Assembly: GCF_963678635.1 (NCBI RefSeq)
Contig: NC_087068.1
Location: forward strand, 53,096,213 to 53,160,212
Source: Symsagittifera roscoffensis
Taxonomy: Eukaryota > Xenacoelomorpha > Acoela > Convolutidae
Direction: 5' to 3'
Length of the DNA: 64,000 bases
Shown here: positions 34,801 to 44,632 of the stretch, one piece after another
How the letters are laid out: each line of letters opens with the position of its first letter
Numbering within the stretch: position 1 is the first letter of the stretch
Made by a program: the position numbers and the translations under genes
The notes under the pieces: generated by a model
What the model saw: the letters and a program-made list of their open reading frames with translations, nothing else
Told to the model about the DNA's origin: nothing
Databases searched by the model: none

Positions 34801-37800
34801 TTGATTTGTCCCATAGAGCGAATCAGTTCAGGAAACTTTCAAATTTTACGACAGCTATTGAAGCTATGAAAATTAGAAAATTTTCAAGTCGTCTCTGTAC
34901 CGAAATCTTTCGCGAAAAAGTTCTGTTTTTAAGCAAGCTGATGGATTGAAGAAACTCTGAAATATTTCAAGTTGTTCCATAGAGCGAATCAATTCAGAAA
35001 AAATTTTAATTTTACAAAAACAACCTATTGAAGCTATGAACATTTGAAAATTTTCAAGTTGTTCTTAGACCAAATTGTTTTGCGAAAAATTTGTGTTTTT
35101 AAGCAAACTGACGGAGCACAGAAACTTTAAATTATTTCAAGTTGTCCTATAGATCGAATCAGTCCGCATTAAGTTCAAGTTTTTCATAAGCAAGCTATTG
35201 AACTATAAAAAATTCAATTGAAGTGATTTCTTAGACCAAAACCTTCTTGCGAATAACTAATTTTTCTAAGCGAGCTAATTGAGCAATAAACTTCAAAATA
35301 ATCCAAGAAACTTTATTAATTTACCAAACCCTTTTGCGGAAATTAGTAAATTTCCTATGCAAGCTGTTCAAGCTATTAAACTTTAAAATTTGCAAGTTAT
35401 TTCACAAATCGAACCGTTTTTCGAAAAAAAATTGTGTTTTTAAGCAAGCTATTTAGACTATGAAACTTTGAAATACGTCACGTTGTTTTTAAGAACGAAT
35501 TAGATCGCAATAAGTCTAAGTTTTTCTTAAGCAGGCTACTGAAGCTATGAAAAATTGAAATATTTGAAGTGTATCTTAGACCGAAACGTTTTGCAAATAG
35601 TTAGTTTTTAAGTTGTTTGACTAGAAAAAATCGTTTTGCGAAAAATTGGAGTTTTCCAATGCAAGCTATTCGAGCTATGAAACTTTGAAATAATACAAAG
35701 AACGAATCGTGAATGGCAAATTTTAAGTAAGCTTAATTTTTTTTTTAAAATTTTGAATTTAATTTTTTTTAAGTAATCTAGTCCAGCTATGAAACTTCGA
35801 TATACTTCACGTAATTTCATTTAGCAAAGAATGGCGAAAGAGTAGGTGTTTTCAAGCAAGCTAGTCCAGCTATGAAACTTTTCAAAGTGAAATTATAGCG
35901 CAAAGCGGTTTTCTAAGCATAGAGTTTGCTGTTTTCAGTTGATTCTTTCCAGACTAAAATCATTATCTAAACGCAAAATGTTGGGAAAAACTGTGGGCAG
36001 GTTCTGTCTAGTCTAAAGATGAGTCCAGTTCATCTTCTTCAAAGAATTTCGGAGTTTTCAGAAAGAATTCAAGAATAATCCTGACTTAAGAAAGATTCAA
36101 AGTTCTAGAAAGTTCTTGCCTAAAACATAGAGCTCAATGGTTGCTCTGAATGGTTTTTTTAATGTTCTGATCTAAGCCTTCTTGAACGTTGTGCTCGATA
36201 GAAAAGTTTAAAAATTGCGAAAAGTTTCAGTTTTTCTGAGCTAGCTATTCAAGCTATGAAACTTTGAAATATTACAAATTATTTCGTGGACAAACTTGAT
36301 TCGCGAAAATTTTGATGTTTTTCTAAGCAAGCATTTTAAGCTATTAAACTTTGAATTATTTCAAGTCATTTCATCGACCGAATCGTTTCGCAAACAAGTT
36401 TCTTTCTTAGCATGGAGGTTGTTTTTAAGTGGGTCGTTCCAGACTGAACTATTGACAGTCCCAGTTCCAGACAGAAATGAAATTAAATTTTCGACAAAAT
36501 TTGGACAAGTATTGTCTAGCCTTGAAGTTGGATTGAGTTCATCTTCTGATGGTTGCTCTGAATGCTTCTCAAACGTTACACTCAATAGCCTTTTAAACAT
36601 TGTCTCCGACTAATTCTTATGCATTGTGTTAAGTTAAACATTGCGTCCATAGCGCATTCGGAGTTATATTTAATATATAAGATATACTTTCAAAAGGTTA
36701 CATTGCAAAAATTAGACAGACAAGTCATATGGTAGACACGTCATAAAGTAGACACCTACTATATTAACCAATCAGAATAGAGAACAAGAAACAAACTTAG
36801 GAAATGAATAAATATTAATTATGTTTCCTGGGTTCGCTTTCAGTTCTCAATTCTGATTTGTTAATATAGTTTTTGTCTACTTTTTGACCGGTATGAACTA
36901 TAGGTTTTCTTTTTTTTTGACCGCACACCCTTTCAAGGACCTGGATACTTTCCATTAAAACGATCTTTCTCTTGTATATAAAACTGAATATAAAATTTTC
37001 ATAAAAACCATTTAAATAACTTTCATTCCAGAATCAAAGTATTAATTAATTTTGCAACTCTTAAGCTTAAGCCACTACTTCAGGAAAGAAAATATGGTTA
37101 TTTTTTCCATCTTTTACTGTCGACTTTTCGATCATTAAATTCTTCCGCATATATCTATTTAAAAAAGGCGAGATATAAAGTATTTCCGATATTCTTCAGA
37201 ATATTTTTGATAGCTCATTTTCAGTCCAGAAATTCAACTAAAAAATTTTGTGCTATAACAAAAATTCGGCTAGGTCTAGGATTCAAGATCTGTGACCTAC
37301 TGCAAGCAAGAGATTTGGAGTCTCACACTCTAACCACTCACCCATGCACGTTTAACCACCGACAAACACTTGTCACAAATAAAGCAGCTACTTATGCTAA
37401 TAAACTGCCAATGCGATTCAGCATAAGTGGCACGAAATACAAACAGACACAATTTTGCAATTAATCATTTGAACTATACCAATCTGAAAGCATTCACACT
37501 AATTTTGCATGTAACAAATCGCAAAGCATAAGGGCACATTATGCATAAATTATGGATTTCAAAAAATTGCGAGACAGGAGTTAGAAAAATTCTTAAATCG
37601 AGTTTCTATGATAGTTATGTTGTTTGAAACAAATAGCTTTTCTCGGTTCTTTTGATGAATTAAAAATGCATCAACTGAGTTAACTTACTTTAAGTCAAAT
37701 GTCAAAGCACATGCATCAAAAAGCTGTAAAGGTGTCCCAAAAGTGGTACCAATATTTGCGACTTAGGTTAGAAAAAAAGAAGGTCCTTCATAATACTCTA

Positions 37801-40649
37801 AGCTAGCGCTAGTGTAAATACGATGAAGAAAAAAGAACTTACACTTTATTGGCTAATTTGAACGATGAACTGCTACAAATATTAGGGATAGTTGACTGGA
37901 CTGCTTCGCAACTGGGAACGCAGAGGCGAAAAAACACTTCGCATACACGGTCAAAAATATAACCGAAAACGCTATTGGGAAAAACTAAATGAATAAAATT
38001 TTGAGTCTACAAAATTTCTCAATAGACGCACGCCAATTAGAAAAATTCTTAAATCGAGTTTCTATGATAGTAATGTTGTTTGAAACAAATCGCTTTTTTC
38101 GGTTCTTTTGATGAATTAAAAATGCATCAACTGAGTTAACTTACTTTAATTCAAATGTCAAAGCACATGCATCAAAAAGCTGTAAAGGTGTCCCAAAAGT
38201 GGTACCAATATTTGCGACTTAGCTTAGAAAAAAAGAAGGTCCTTCATAATACTCTAAGCTAGCGCTAGTGTAAATACGATGAAGAAAAAAGAAATTACAC
38301 TTTATTGGCTAATATGAACGATGAACTGCTACAAATATTAGCGATAGTTGACTGGACTACTTCGCAACTGTGAACGCAGAAGCGAAAAAGCACTTAGCAT
38401 ACACGGTCAAAAATATTACCAAGAACGCTACTGGGAAAAACTAAATGAATAAAATTTTGAGTCTACAAAATTTCTCAATAGACGCACGCCAATTATGAGT
38501 TTACACAATTGCTAAGTGAGGCAAGCCAATTTTGACGCATAAGCAGTACCATTCAATTTGAAAAGAAATTTACCAACTAATATGCCTCAATTTATAAGTG
38601 GACGCATTTTAACTAGTATACGAAAAAGTTCATTACAAACATCCAATCCTGCCGAGGTTCGAACCCTCTTATTTTGCTGCTTGTCTCCTTCCCTACCTCT
38701 ACGCTACAGAACCATTATTAAACCTTGGAGCTAAAGTGCTATTTGTAATATAATAGTCTGTGTTAATATCCTTAGCATTGGCTGTACTTAATACCTGGTT
38801 ATAGATCAAAATAACACTTTCAAAATGAACACTAATATTTGCGACTTAGGTTGGAAAAAAAGTGTTCATAATATCACACAAGCTTTGCATGTGTAAAAAA
38901 ACTGAAAAAGCGTGAAAAAATTACTGAAAAAAAATTACTTCGCTACTTTAAAAAAACGTGAAAAAAAATCATTTCCTCTTTAATAGGAGACTGGTCTGGA
39001 GTTGACAGACGAAGAGATGGCAACAATCACAGTCCAGATGGACAGAGACATGTCTGGATTCATAAACTACCAGTGAGTAATCCCTTTTACACTTTATTAC
39101 TCTATATTACAATCTAAACTCAAATACAAATTGAAGGGCAAATCCATAAAAATTCAGAAAGCCACTAAATAGCTACGCGTACGCCTCAACAGTTCAGCGA
39201 TGAACTTATATTTCCTCTAGATTTATCGGTTCTCCGAAAAATATAAAATTAAATTTAAAATATAAATTTTTTTTTTCAGATCAAAAATCATTTTCTTTTC
39301 TGTTCTTAACCACACTTACCATATATAACTTAAGTTTAATAATAAGTTTAATACAATATTGGTTGATACTAACCTACAAAGTATTAACTGCGTTTAAATT
39401 AAACAGCGAGTTGTTCTCTGAAACAAAATTGCAAGAGGCTAGAGACGAAGCTGACCGAAAATACATAGAGCAGGTCGTCCAGTACGCCGCTCGCAAATAA
39501 ACTAAACAAAACCACAAATCAACCAAAAAAAATCCTCGACAGGTAAATTAAAGGAAACTCAAAGTGATTCATTGTGTGAGCATGAGATTATCACCTTTTC
39601 ATTTTTTTGTATATTTTCTTCCAGTTTGGTATGTTTCGAACATTAGCAAGATTATAGACTTTCTTTGCAATCAGCCCTTGTAATTGTATGTTCCGACCAA
39701 ACTTATCATTGCAAAAATACAACAATATCTTTAAATCGAAATTGTATTTTAGCAATAAAATTATTTATTCCGCATCTAGGCACTTCAACGTTTATTGTTT
39801 CAAACGAATTGCTGAGTCCGATGGTATAATTGATTCAATAATTCAAGAATCTATCGAGAAACCACTGCATTCCTTTGATTCTCAAAAAAAACTTGTAGGG
39901 GAACTTAAGCACTACGACTTCATGATGACTCTGTAGATTATGATTTTTCAAAATCATTTTCTGAGGAAAAACCTAAACCTTGATACGAGGTGACGCCCTT
40001 AAAAGTTAGCTACACGCCTTTCCCAACTAATGCAGAGCGCGCTTTTTCGAAGATAACAATTTTTGACGAAAAAACGCAAAAACGGACTGGATATGGAAAT
40101 CATTTGGAGTCCTTTGCAATGTTTATTTTACTGATTTTCTTTTGAGTGGTTCAAGATATTTGAAGGAATTTAAAAGCGCCTTTAAAAATTATTTTTCTTA
40201 AAATGAGTTTAAAGCATTTATGCTTAATTTTAATGGTCATCACTGGAAACATGCATGCAAAATCAAACCTAATTGAGTTCATATTTCATCTTTGGTTGAA
40301 GCTCAATGCTTCTCACATTTCGTGTCAATGAGGGTTTGTAATCATGCTGTACCTACAGCTCATTTAGTGTATGTAATATTTATGCGGCATTTAAAAATGT
40401 TTCTAATTGCGTCGCTGCATACTTGTTCAAATTACCATTCCGTTGTCTTGGAGGTAAGATAATCTATGTTTTAGACATTTCATCGAATTCATCGGAATAG
40501 TCGAACTTGACGACACTACAGAATTAATGAAGTTCAAGGTTAGACAATTCCTCTCGCGGCAAAATCAACTTAAAAAAGAGGCTGAACTACTCGCACAGGA
40601 ACAACAAGAAATGGAGGCGGAAGGTGAACCAGAGCCTGAAATTGAATGA
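22900..40649 (+). CDS. LRRC74A: leucine-rich repeat protein LRRC74-like, with C-terminal EF-hands
   Basis: Exons: 22900-22998, 25937-26210, 26597-26769, 27549-27656, 28025-28168, 29888-30055, 30462-30656, 32174-32269, 33179-33319, 33862-33972, 38987-39072, then either 39407-39500 (562 residues) or 40475-40649 (589 residues). All junctions keep frame. The acidic Glu/Gly-rich N-terminus leads into the family block YDTDLEIE...FDRNWEEIY...RHHGLGAKGAQAIA, followed by ribonuclease-inhibitor-type LRRs (VVKLDLSDNNI, VEVLDLSHNKLGD, LRSLDISWNNF, NLSWNGIENEGA, LKELDISNTRMN) at about residues 175-400. The C-terminus (~467-540) holds one degenerate EF-hand (VDKEGTFTISKDD) and one canonical one (DRDMSGFINY...). 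Intron 5 has a GC donor (GAG|GCAAGC). Molecular function of LRRC74 is poorly known, with expression linked to testis and ciliated cells. Paralogue (A or B) is uncertain. Introns are full of repeats, and intron 10 is 5 kb. Confidence 0.9.
23255..23522. mobile_element. 268-bp element with ~22-bp terminal inverted repeats
   Basis: Left end ATCTTGTTAACTATTTCCCC, right end GGGGAATAGTTAACAAGAT, exact complements including the C/G run. No coding capacity. It lies in LRRC74 intron 1. Confidence 0.7.
23830..24146 (+). mobile_element. hAT transposase C-terminal (dimerisation) relic
   Basis: The frame from 23934 to the stop at 24144-24146 encodes LSDIVERLFSFAENVYGDNR then NILPVHLESQKFLRTNHDFW, the hAT C-terminal dimerisation signature (S-x-x-VERLFS-x-A ... 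R-x-x-L-P-x-x-x-E-x-x-xFL-x-x-N-x-x-xW). Just before it a second frame (MAPTGFQLTEDIEKKATEEG) ends in a stop at 23945-23947, so the coding region is broken. No zinc finger, catalytic domain or terminal repeats were found. It is a decayed fragment in LRRC74 intron 1. Confidence 0.75.
24799..25530. mobile_element. 732-bp palindromic element with mariner-like ends
   Basis: Arms of ~315 bp (24799-25115 and 25210-25530) are near-perfect complements. They begin CAGTGCTGATTTAAATTAAC and end with the complement GTTAATTTAAATCAGCACTG around a ~90-bp unpaired centre. The right flank is TA; the left flank is CA. CAGTG-type ends with TA target duplication are typical of Tc1/mariner-derived MITEs. No ORF. 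It lies in LRRC74 intron 1. Confidence 0.85.
26806..27165. repeat. minisatellite, 22-24-bp unit
   Basis: About 15 copies of CCTAGAAAATGATAGTTGG with an alternating spacer (GTA or AACCCC). It begins 36 bp after the donor of LRRC74 exon 3 and lies inside that intron. Confidence 0.9.
28205..29243 (+). mobile_element. 5'-truncated dead LINE reverse transcriptase
   Basis: The main open frame, 28271-29059, carries the RT motif GVPQGSVLGPFLFLLYIND, the position of the catalytic FxDD box, LLINQKKCKIM and FRYLGIQMDNRL. The frame is recognisable upstream to about 28230 (YVYSNQLVSNM). A second frame, 29049-29243, continues the C-terminal part (TQRSWKNLSLKCYNFLKS), so there is a frameshift near 29050. 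The catalytic box reads LFEDNTTVV where an active element would have FADDT, so both the box and the frame are damaged. No endonuclease domain is present. It is a jockey/CR1-like non-LTR relic in LRRC74 intron 5, in sense orientation. Confidence 0.88.
29812..29836 (+). repeat. run of 25 G
   Basis: Uninterrupted G tract 51 bp upstream of LRRC74 exon 6, on the sense strand. Confidence 0.9.
30079..30152 (+). repeat. tRNA-like SINE head
   Basis: Reads GGAGCATTGGTGAAATGGCT, then GGTGGTTCGAGACCCACC, then ACGTTCC. The acceptor ends GGAGCAT/ACGTTCC nearly pair and box B is good, but the T-stem has an extra base. It is related to the segment at 53869-53945. It begins 24 bp after the LRRC74 exon 6 donor. 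Confidence 0.5.
32516..32890. mobile_element. AGAGTAATGAACG-family MITE
   Basis: Left end GCCAACTGGCAGTTGAAAAA-GAGTAATGAACG and right end CTCATTACGTTCATTACTTT, inverted around a ~370-bp non-coding body (GAAGTCGATCACGTTTTTCG, TGCCTTCCTTTTAACAAG) shared with the copies at 42148, 49214 and 62283. It lies in LRRC74 intron 8. Confidence 0.75.
33378..33575. mobile_element. short deleted copy of the same MITE family
   Basis: Ends AGTTGGAAAAGTGTCAATGAAC and TTCGGTCAATGACACTTAA with a shortened body. It lies in LRRC74 intron 9. Confidence 0.55.
34080..35900 (+). repeat. degenerate tandem array, ~84-bp unit
   Basis: The motif AAGCAAGCTATTCAAGCTATGAAACTTTGAAAT recurs in diverged form at about 34209, 34376, 34621, 34848, 34932, 35020, 35100, 35187, 35356, 35440, 35528 and 35853, with spacing mostly 79-90 bp or twice that. 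The rest of the unit resembles TTTCAAGTTATTT.ATAGACCGAATC. Further isolated units occur at 36230-36400. It lies in LRRC74 intron 10. Confidence 0.85.
36740..36890. mobile_element. MITE copy 3
   Basis: Starts GTCATAAAGTAGACACC, contains AACCAATCAGAATAGAGAA and the inverted TTCTCAATTCTGATTTGTTA, and ends TTGTCTACTTTTTGACC. Same family as 3921-4039, with a longer, diverged centre. Confidence 0.7.
37230..37580. mobile_element. ACAGAGGCGAAG-family fragment with tRNA-like part
   Basis: Carries on the minus strand GGTGAGTGGTTAGAGTGTGAGACTCC and a degenerate box B at about 37262-37350, then the family core GCTAATAAACTGCCAATGCG. The shared 3' part follows inside the tandem duplication. Confidence 0.5.
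37581..38498 (+). repeat. 456-bp direct tandem duplication
   Basis: 37581-38036 and 38037-38498 are nearly identical throughout, beginning TTAGAAAAATTCTTAAATCG and ending GACGCACGCCAATTA. Differences are scattered single bases, so the duplication looks recent. It lies in LRRC74 intron 10. Confidence 0.9.
38376..38897. mobile_element. ACAGAGGCGAAG-family element, second core type
   Basis: Close relative of 62464-63003 over ~520 bp. It includes a tRNA-like part on the minus strand (box A TAGCGTAGAGGTAGGG, box B GGTTCGAACCTC, 38650-38722) and a terminal hairpin-like ACACAAGCTTTGCATGTGT. Confidence 0.65.
39407..39500 (+). CDS. LRRC74A: LRRC74 alternative last exon A
   Basis: Acceptor AAACAG, then coding to TAA at 39498-39500. 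Joined to exon 38987-39072 (phase 2) it completes the EF-hand loop as DRDMSGFINYHE, with Glu at position 12, followed by the helix-forming tail LFSETKLQEARDEADRKY. The protein is 562 residues. Confidence 0.75.
40475..40649 (+). CDS. LRRC74A: LRRC74 alternative last exon B
   Basis: Acceptor TTTTAG, then coding to TGA at 40647-40649. The same phase-2 junction gives DRDMSGFINYQH, with His at EF-loop position 12, then FIEFIGIVELDDT and a charged Gln/Glu-rich tail ending EPEPEIE. The protein is 589 residues. Exon A ends in a stop, so A and B exclude each other unless B belongs to a transcript skipping A. Confidence 0.7.
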
Positions 40650-42147
40650 AAAAAAAAACATAACCACATGCCTCAATACAGCCCAATTTGAGGAACGATT
40701 ATTTTAATTAACACTTTAAATCCAATTTGCTCCTAAACTCTGTATATTTTAAGTCTAAATTCGCCAGTTGCTCATCAAAACTAAATTCGACAGTTGCTCG
40801 CTCATCCATCGGACTTTTAGACGAGTGTTAATGAACAAGGAAACAAAAAACGACTCATTTTTTTAAAACATACTTTTATTTTAGTTTCAGAAAATATCTT
40901 TGACAAAACGAATAAATATATTCAAGCTTTCTATTTTCGCTGAGCAACGTACATCACAGTAAATCTCTTCGAACTCTAAGATTATTTTTTGAGTGACAAT
41001 TTCAGTTTCAGGTAGACTACAAAACAGGATCAAAAGATATCTTTATTCTACCGTCAAATCTTAGAACTACAAGTGCAATCTGTAAAATTATAAGGCAAAG
41101 CACAAATGCAACCGAATCTACAAAAAGAGCTCTACGTTTTTCTCAAACTATGTTCAGCTGGGTGACATGCCAAGACACAAATTCACCAGCATTAAATAAT
41201 AATTCAAAATCGTTTACCCCGTGGGAATTATGCAGCCAAGACTTTCATATAAGCCAATTAAGCCGAGAACATATCATGGAAAAATTAGAGATATAATGCT
41301 TTGAAACTCTCGGCTGATTGGTGAGCAGTGCGTCAGGGTTCTAATCCAGGATGGAGCTTTGAAAGAGCGAAGCGGCAAAAAGAATACTGACTAGAGATAG
41401 TTACTGATTATGTGCAAACAGCAAAACGCTTCGAACCCTGAACTCTTGAAACGGACAAAAAAAATTTCGCTTAAAATGACGCTAAATAGGGCAACTAAGC
41501 GGAAAACATTTGTGCGGGGAGAAGAGAAAGCGAGGAAATTATACTAAATCGGGTTTGTAAACTACAGAACTACTCAATCGTGGTTAAAGAAAAATAATGT
41601 TTGGGATAAAATAAATCAATGTACTAGAGAGTAAGTTGACAAAAATGAGCACTGAAAAGATAGTCCAAAAGCAAGGAAAAAAACTGACTTATTTCTGAAT
41701 AAACTTCAACTATCAAAATTCAAAGTAGAAAACAACGGTTTTAACTATCTCAATTTCAATACGAATTTGTGATTGCAACTTTTCAGAAAAAAAATTAACT
41801 GAATTTGAGAAATATGGGTAACATTATTAATCTGCATTTAAATCCACTTTCGAACTAGAAGTCGTTCACGTTTTTTCGCGCATTTTCCCCCTTCTTTTTT
41901 GGAGAGTGCAATTTACCTAACTTTCAGTGGATGAAAATAAATTGAACTCAAAAAGTACATTTCATCTAAAAACATTCATAAAAGCATTATTACGTATGAA
42001 TGCACATCTATATGAATGCAATTATTAACGCACTTTCTCGAAATTACCCTAATTGAAGAAAACTGGATCAATGGATAAACGCTGGGAAAACAATTTTTCC
42101 GCTGAGAAATCTTAAAACCAAATTTACTTTCGAAACATGGACACATA

Positions 42148-42483
42148 GCCAACTGACAGTTGGAAAAGAGTAATGACCGCAAGGTAACTGAAAAAAAAAA
42201 CTTTTGAATTTCGGGAAAAAAGACCTTAAAGCTCATTGAAATTGTAGACCAACTTATGGTTGACACTTTTTTGACAAAATTAATCCAATTTGAGTAAACT
42301 GGACTAATAGATAAAACTTTATTTTGCTGGGAAATCTGATAACTGATTTCCATTTTTCAAATTACAGGTCGATCTCGTTTTTCGTGGCCAAATGTGAACA
42401 AAATTTAAAAGACTTTTTCCTGAGAAAAAAACCAAAAAAATCACCCATACCTATATAAGAGTACTCACTACATTCACTATTCA
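42148..42483. mobile_element. AGAGTAATGAACG-family MITE
   Basis: Left end GCCAACTGACAGTTGGAAAA-GAGTAATGACCG, right end GAGTACTCACTACATTCACT, body shared with 49214-49686. Confidence 0.75.
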
Positions 42484-42965
42484 TAATCAACCAATCTATA
42501 AGCAATAAACTTGAATTGAACTCAAAAAGTGAATATACAACAATTCACAAACTCATAAATGCATGAATATTACGATACACTTCTGTAGTTATTTGAGCAT
42601 TTTCAGACTTTTCCTGAAAAAAATCAACACCTATATAAAAGAAAATCACTTCCTTCTTTTATACTTAATAAAATAAGAAAAAGAGGGGAAGCTGCACTTT
42701 GCAAACGCTAGTGGGAAAGATATGAAAAAGCGGCTCATAAAAAACAATAAGAAATAAGCCTCGAATTTGTAAAAAAAAAAATTAGTATATCTCGAATTCG
42801 ACCCGACAGACTTTCAGATTAATTCAATGCTTAAGAATTATATTTTCGAGACAGAGTCGAAGCTGCTCTTTACAGACAGTAGCGAGAAAACGACGAAAAA
42901 GCAGCTCTATAAAGTGAAATAAGATAAGAAAAGATAACAAAAAGCTTGAACATAAAAACTTTTGC

Positions 42966-43035
42966 TGCGGCGGATTCGCTCCTACGACTATGGGTTTAGG
43001 GACCCCTGTCATCTCATCTGCGCCACGCGCCCTTG
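42966..43035 (-). repeat. tRNA-like segment
   Basis: The minus strand reads GCGTGGCGCAGATGAGATGA (D-arm-like), then AGGAGCGAATCCGCCGC (T-arm-like). It directly precedes the repeat at 43070 and is probably its SINE-type head. Confidence 0.45.
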
Positions 43036-43069
43036 ATAATTTACAAACGGTAGCCAAAAAAGTACGAAT

Positions 43070-43915
43070 GCTAATAAATAGTGGTGAGTGCTATGCAGCA
43101 AAAGTGGCACAAAATACAAATAGTCATAATTTTGCATGTAATAATTTGGAATATAACAAACTGAAGGCATTCACACTAATTTTGCATGTACAAATTTGGG
43201 AAGCATCAAACCAAATTATGTATAAATTAGGCATTTCAAAAAACTGTGAATCGGCTTCTGAAATTTTCCTCAATATAAGATTTTATTGAAATAAGTGAAA
43301 ATATATGAAACTCAATATGTGTTTTTATTATTGTACTGTTGTTTCAAACAAATAGCTTTTTTCGGTTCTTTTGCTGAATTATACATCCATCAACTGTGCT
43401 AACTTATTACTAATCGAATGTCAAAGCACATGCAATCGAAAAACCGTGAAGTACGAATGCTAATAAATAGTGGCGAGTGCTATGCAGCAAAAGTGGCACA
43501 AAATACAAATAGTCATAATTTTGCATGTAATAATTTGGAATATAACAAACTGAAGGATTTCACACTAATTTTGCATGTACAAATTTGGGAAGCATCAAAC
43601 CAAATTATGTATAAATTAGGCATTTCAAAAAATTGCGAATCGGCTTCTGAAATTTTCCTCAATATGTGATTTTATTGAAATAAGTGAAAATATATGAAAC
43701 TCAATATGTGTTTTTATTATTGTACTGTTGTTTAAAGCAAATAGCTTTTTTCGGTTCTTTTGCCGAATTATACATGCATCAACTGTGTTAACTTATTACT
43801 AATCGAATGTCAAAGCACATGCAATCAAAAAGCCGTGAAGGTGACACCATAAGTGGCACCAACATTTGCTACTTAGGCTGGGAAAAAGAAAAGTCGTACT
43901 ATTATACTACGCTCG
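43070..43915 (+). mobile_element. two tandem copies of the ACAGAGGCGAAG-family core
   Basis: 43070-43440 and 43445-43915 repeat the same ~370-bp unit almost base for base (GTACGAATGCTAATAAATAG ... CGTGAA). Only the second copy has the family 3' end (CACCAACATTTGCTACTTAG). Each carries an open stretch, but it encodes nothing recognisable. Confidence 0.8.
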
Positions 43916-44632
43916 CTAAAGCAAATAATTCAAGATAATATAATTCTTTGTCAAAATTTGAAATTGAAAAAAAAAACAATTTCGAAAATGTAAAGATTCC
44001 TTCAAAAATTATTCGACCAAAAGACTCGAAAACAAATTCGGCGAACATACTTGGATAAAAATCATCTGAACTATTTGATATATAGTTTTAAAAGGTTTTA
44101 AGCAAAAAGTACCAAAGCAATTGAAGAGAAAAAATTTTGTGTAACGATTAACAATATACCAAAAAAGGTTTGATATATAGTGAAAATTAGTTATAAAAGT
44201 AGCAATTAAAGCTGTCTGCATGAGTGCAACCCGTAAAAGAAAATATTATTGCACCGGATAGAAACAATTCGTAGCGAGCGACAATCCGTAACAAAGCATG
44301 ACAAGTAGCGAACGCTTTCTCCGCTTCGCTCCGCTACACTCACATTCGGCACGCGAATCAGAGTTTGTTGATCAGTTTAATGTTACGAAACGTTGGCTCA
44401 CGTGCTTTACCACGTGATTCAAGTATTTCTGTCAGACAAATGTTGACAACTTGAACCAGACATGAAGAAGTCTAGTACCTTATTTGAAAACACTTGGTAA
44501 TCACAGCTGTAAAAAAAACGTTCACTTCGTTCTAATTCGTTCTACAAAACGCATCTCAATTTTAAAAACACTTATTTTTCAAAGTATGTATTTGAACTCA
44601 AAATAAGTTAGGTATGCATCTATCTGCGTAAT

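Larger units (their letters stand above)
40650..44632. other. intergenic region between LRRC74 and ZFC3H1 (tail-to-tail)
   Basis: No gene seen. Filled with repeats: MITE fragments near 40830-41000 and 41640-41960, a MITE at 42148-42483, a tRNA-like piece at 42966-43035 and two tandem repeat copies at 43070-43915. An A/T-rich stretch near 44230-44520 has no clear feature. Confidence 0.5.

Noticed and set aside
39688-39936. An 82-residue plus-strand frame between the two LRRC74 last exons
   Set aside because: No domain, AT-biased residues, no in-phase acceptor; probably chance.
42990-43669. Two similar ~90-residue open frames repeated in tandem
   Set aside because: The similarity comes from the tandem-duplicated repeat; stops and frame are not maintained in other copies of the family.
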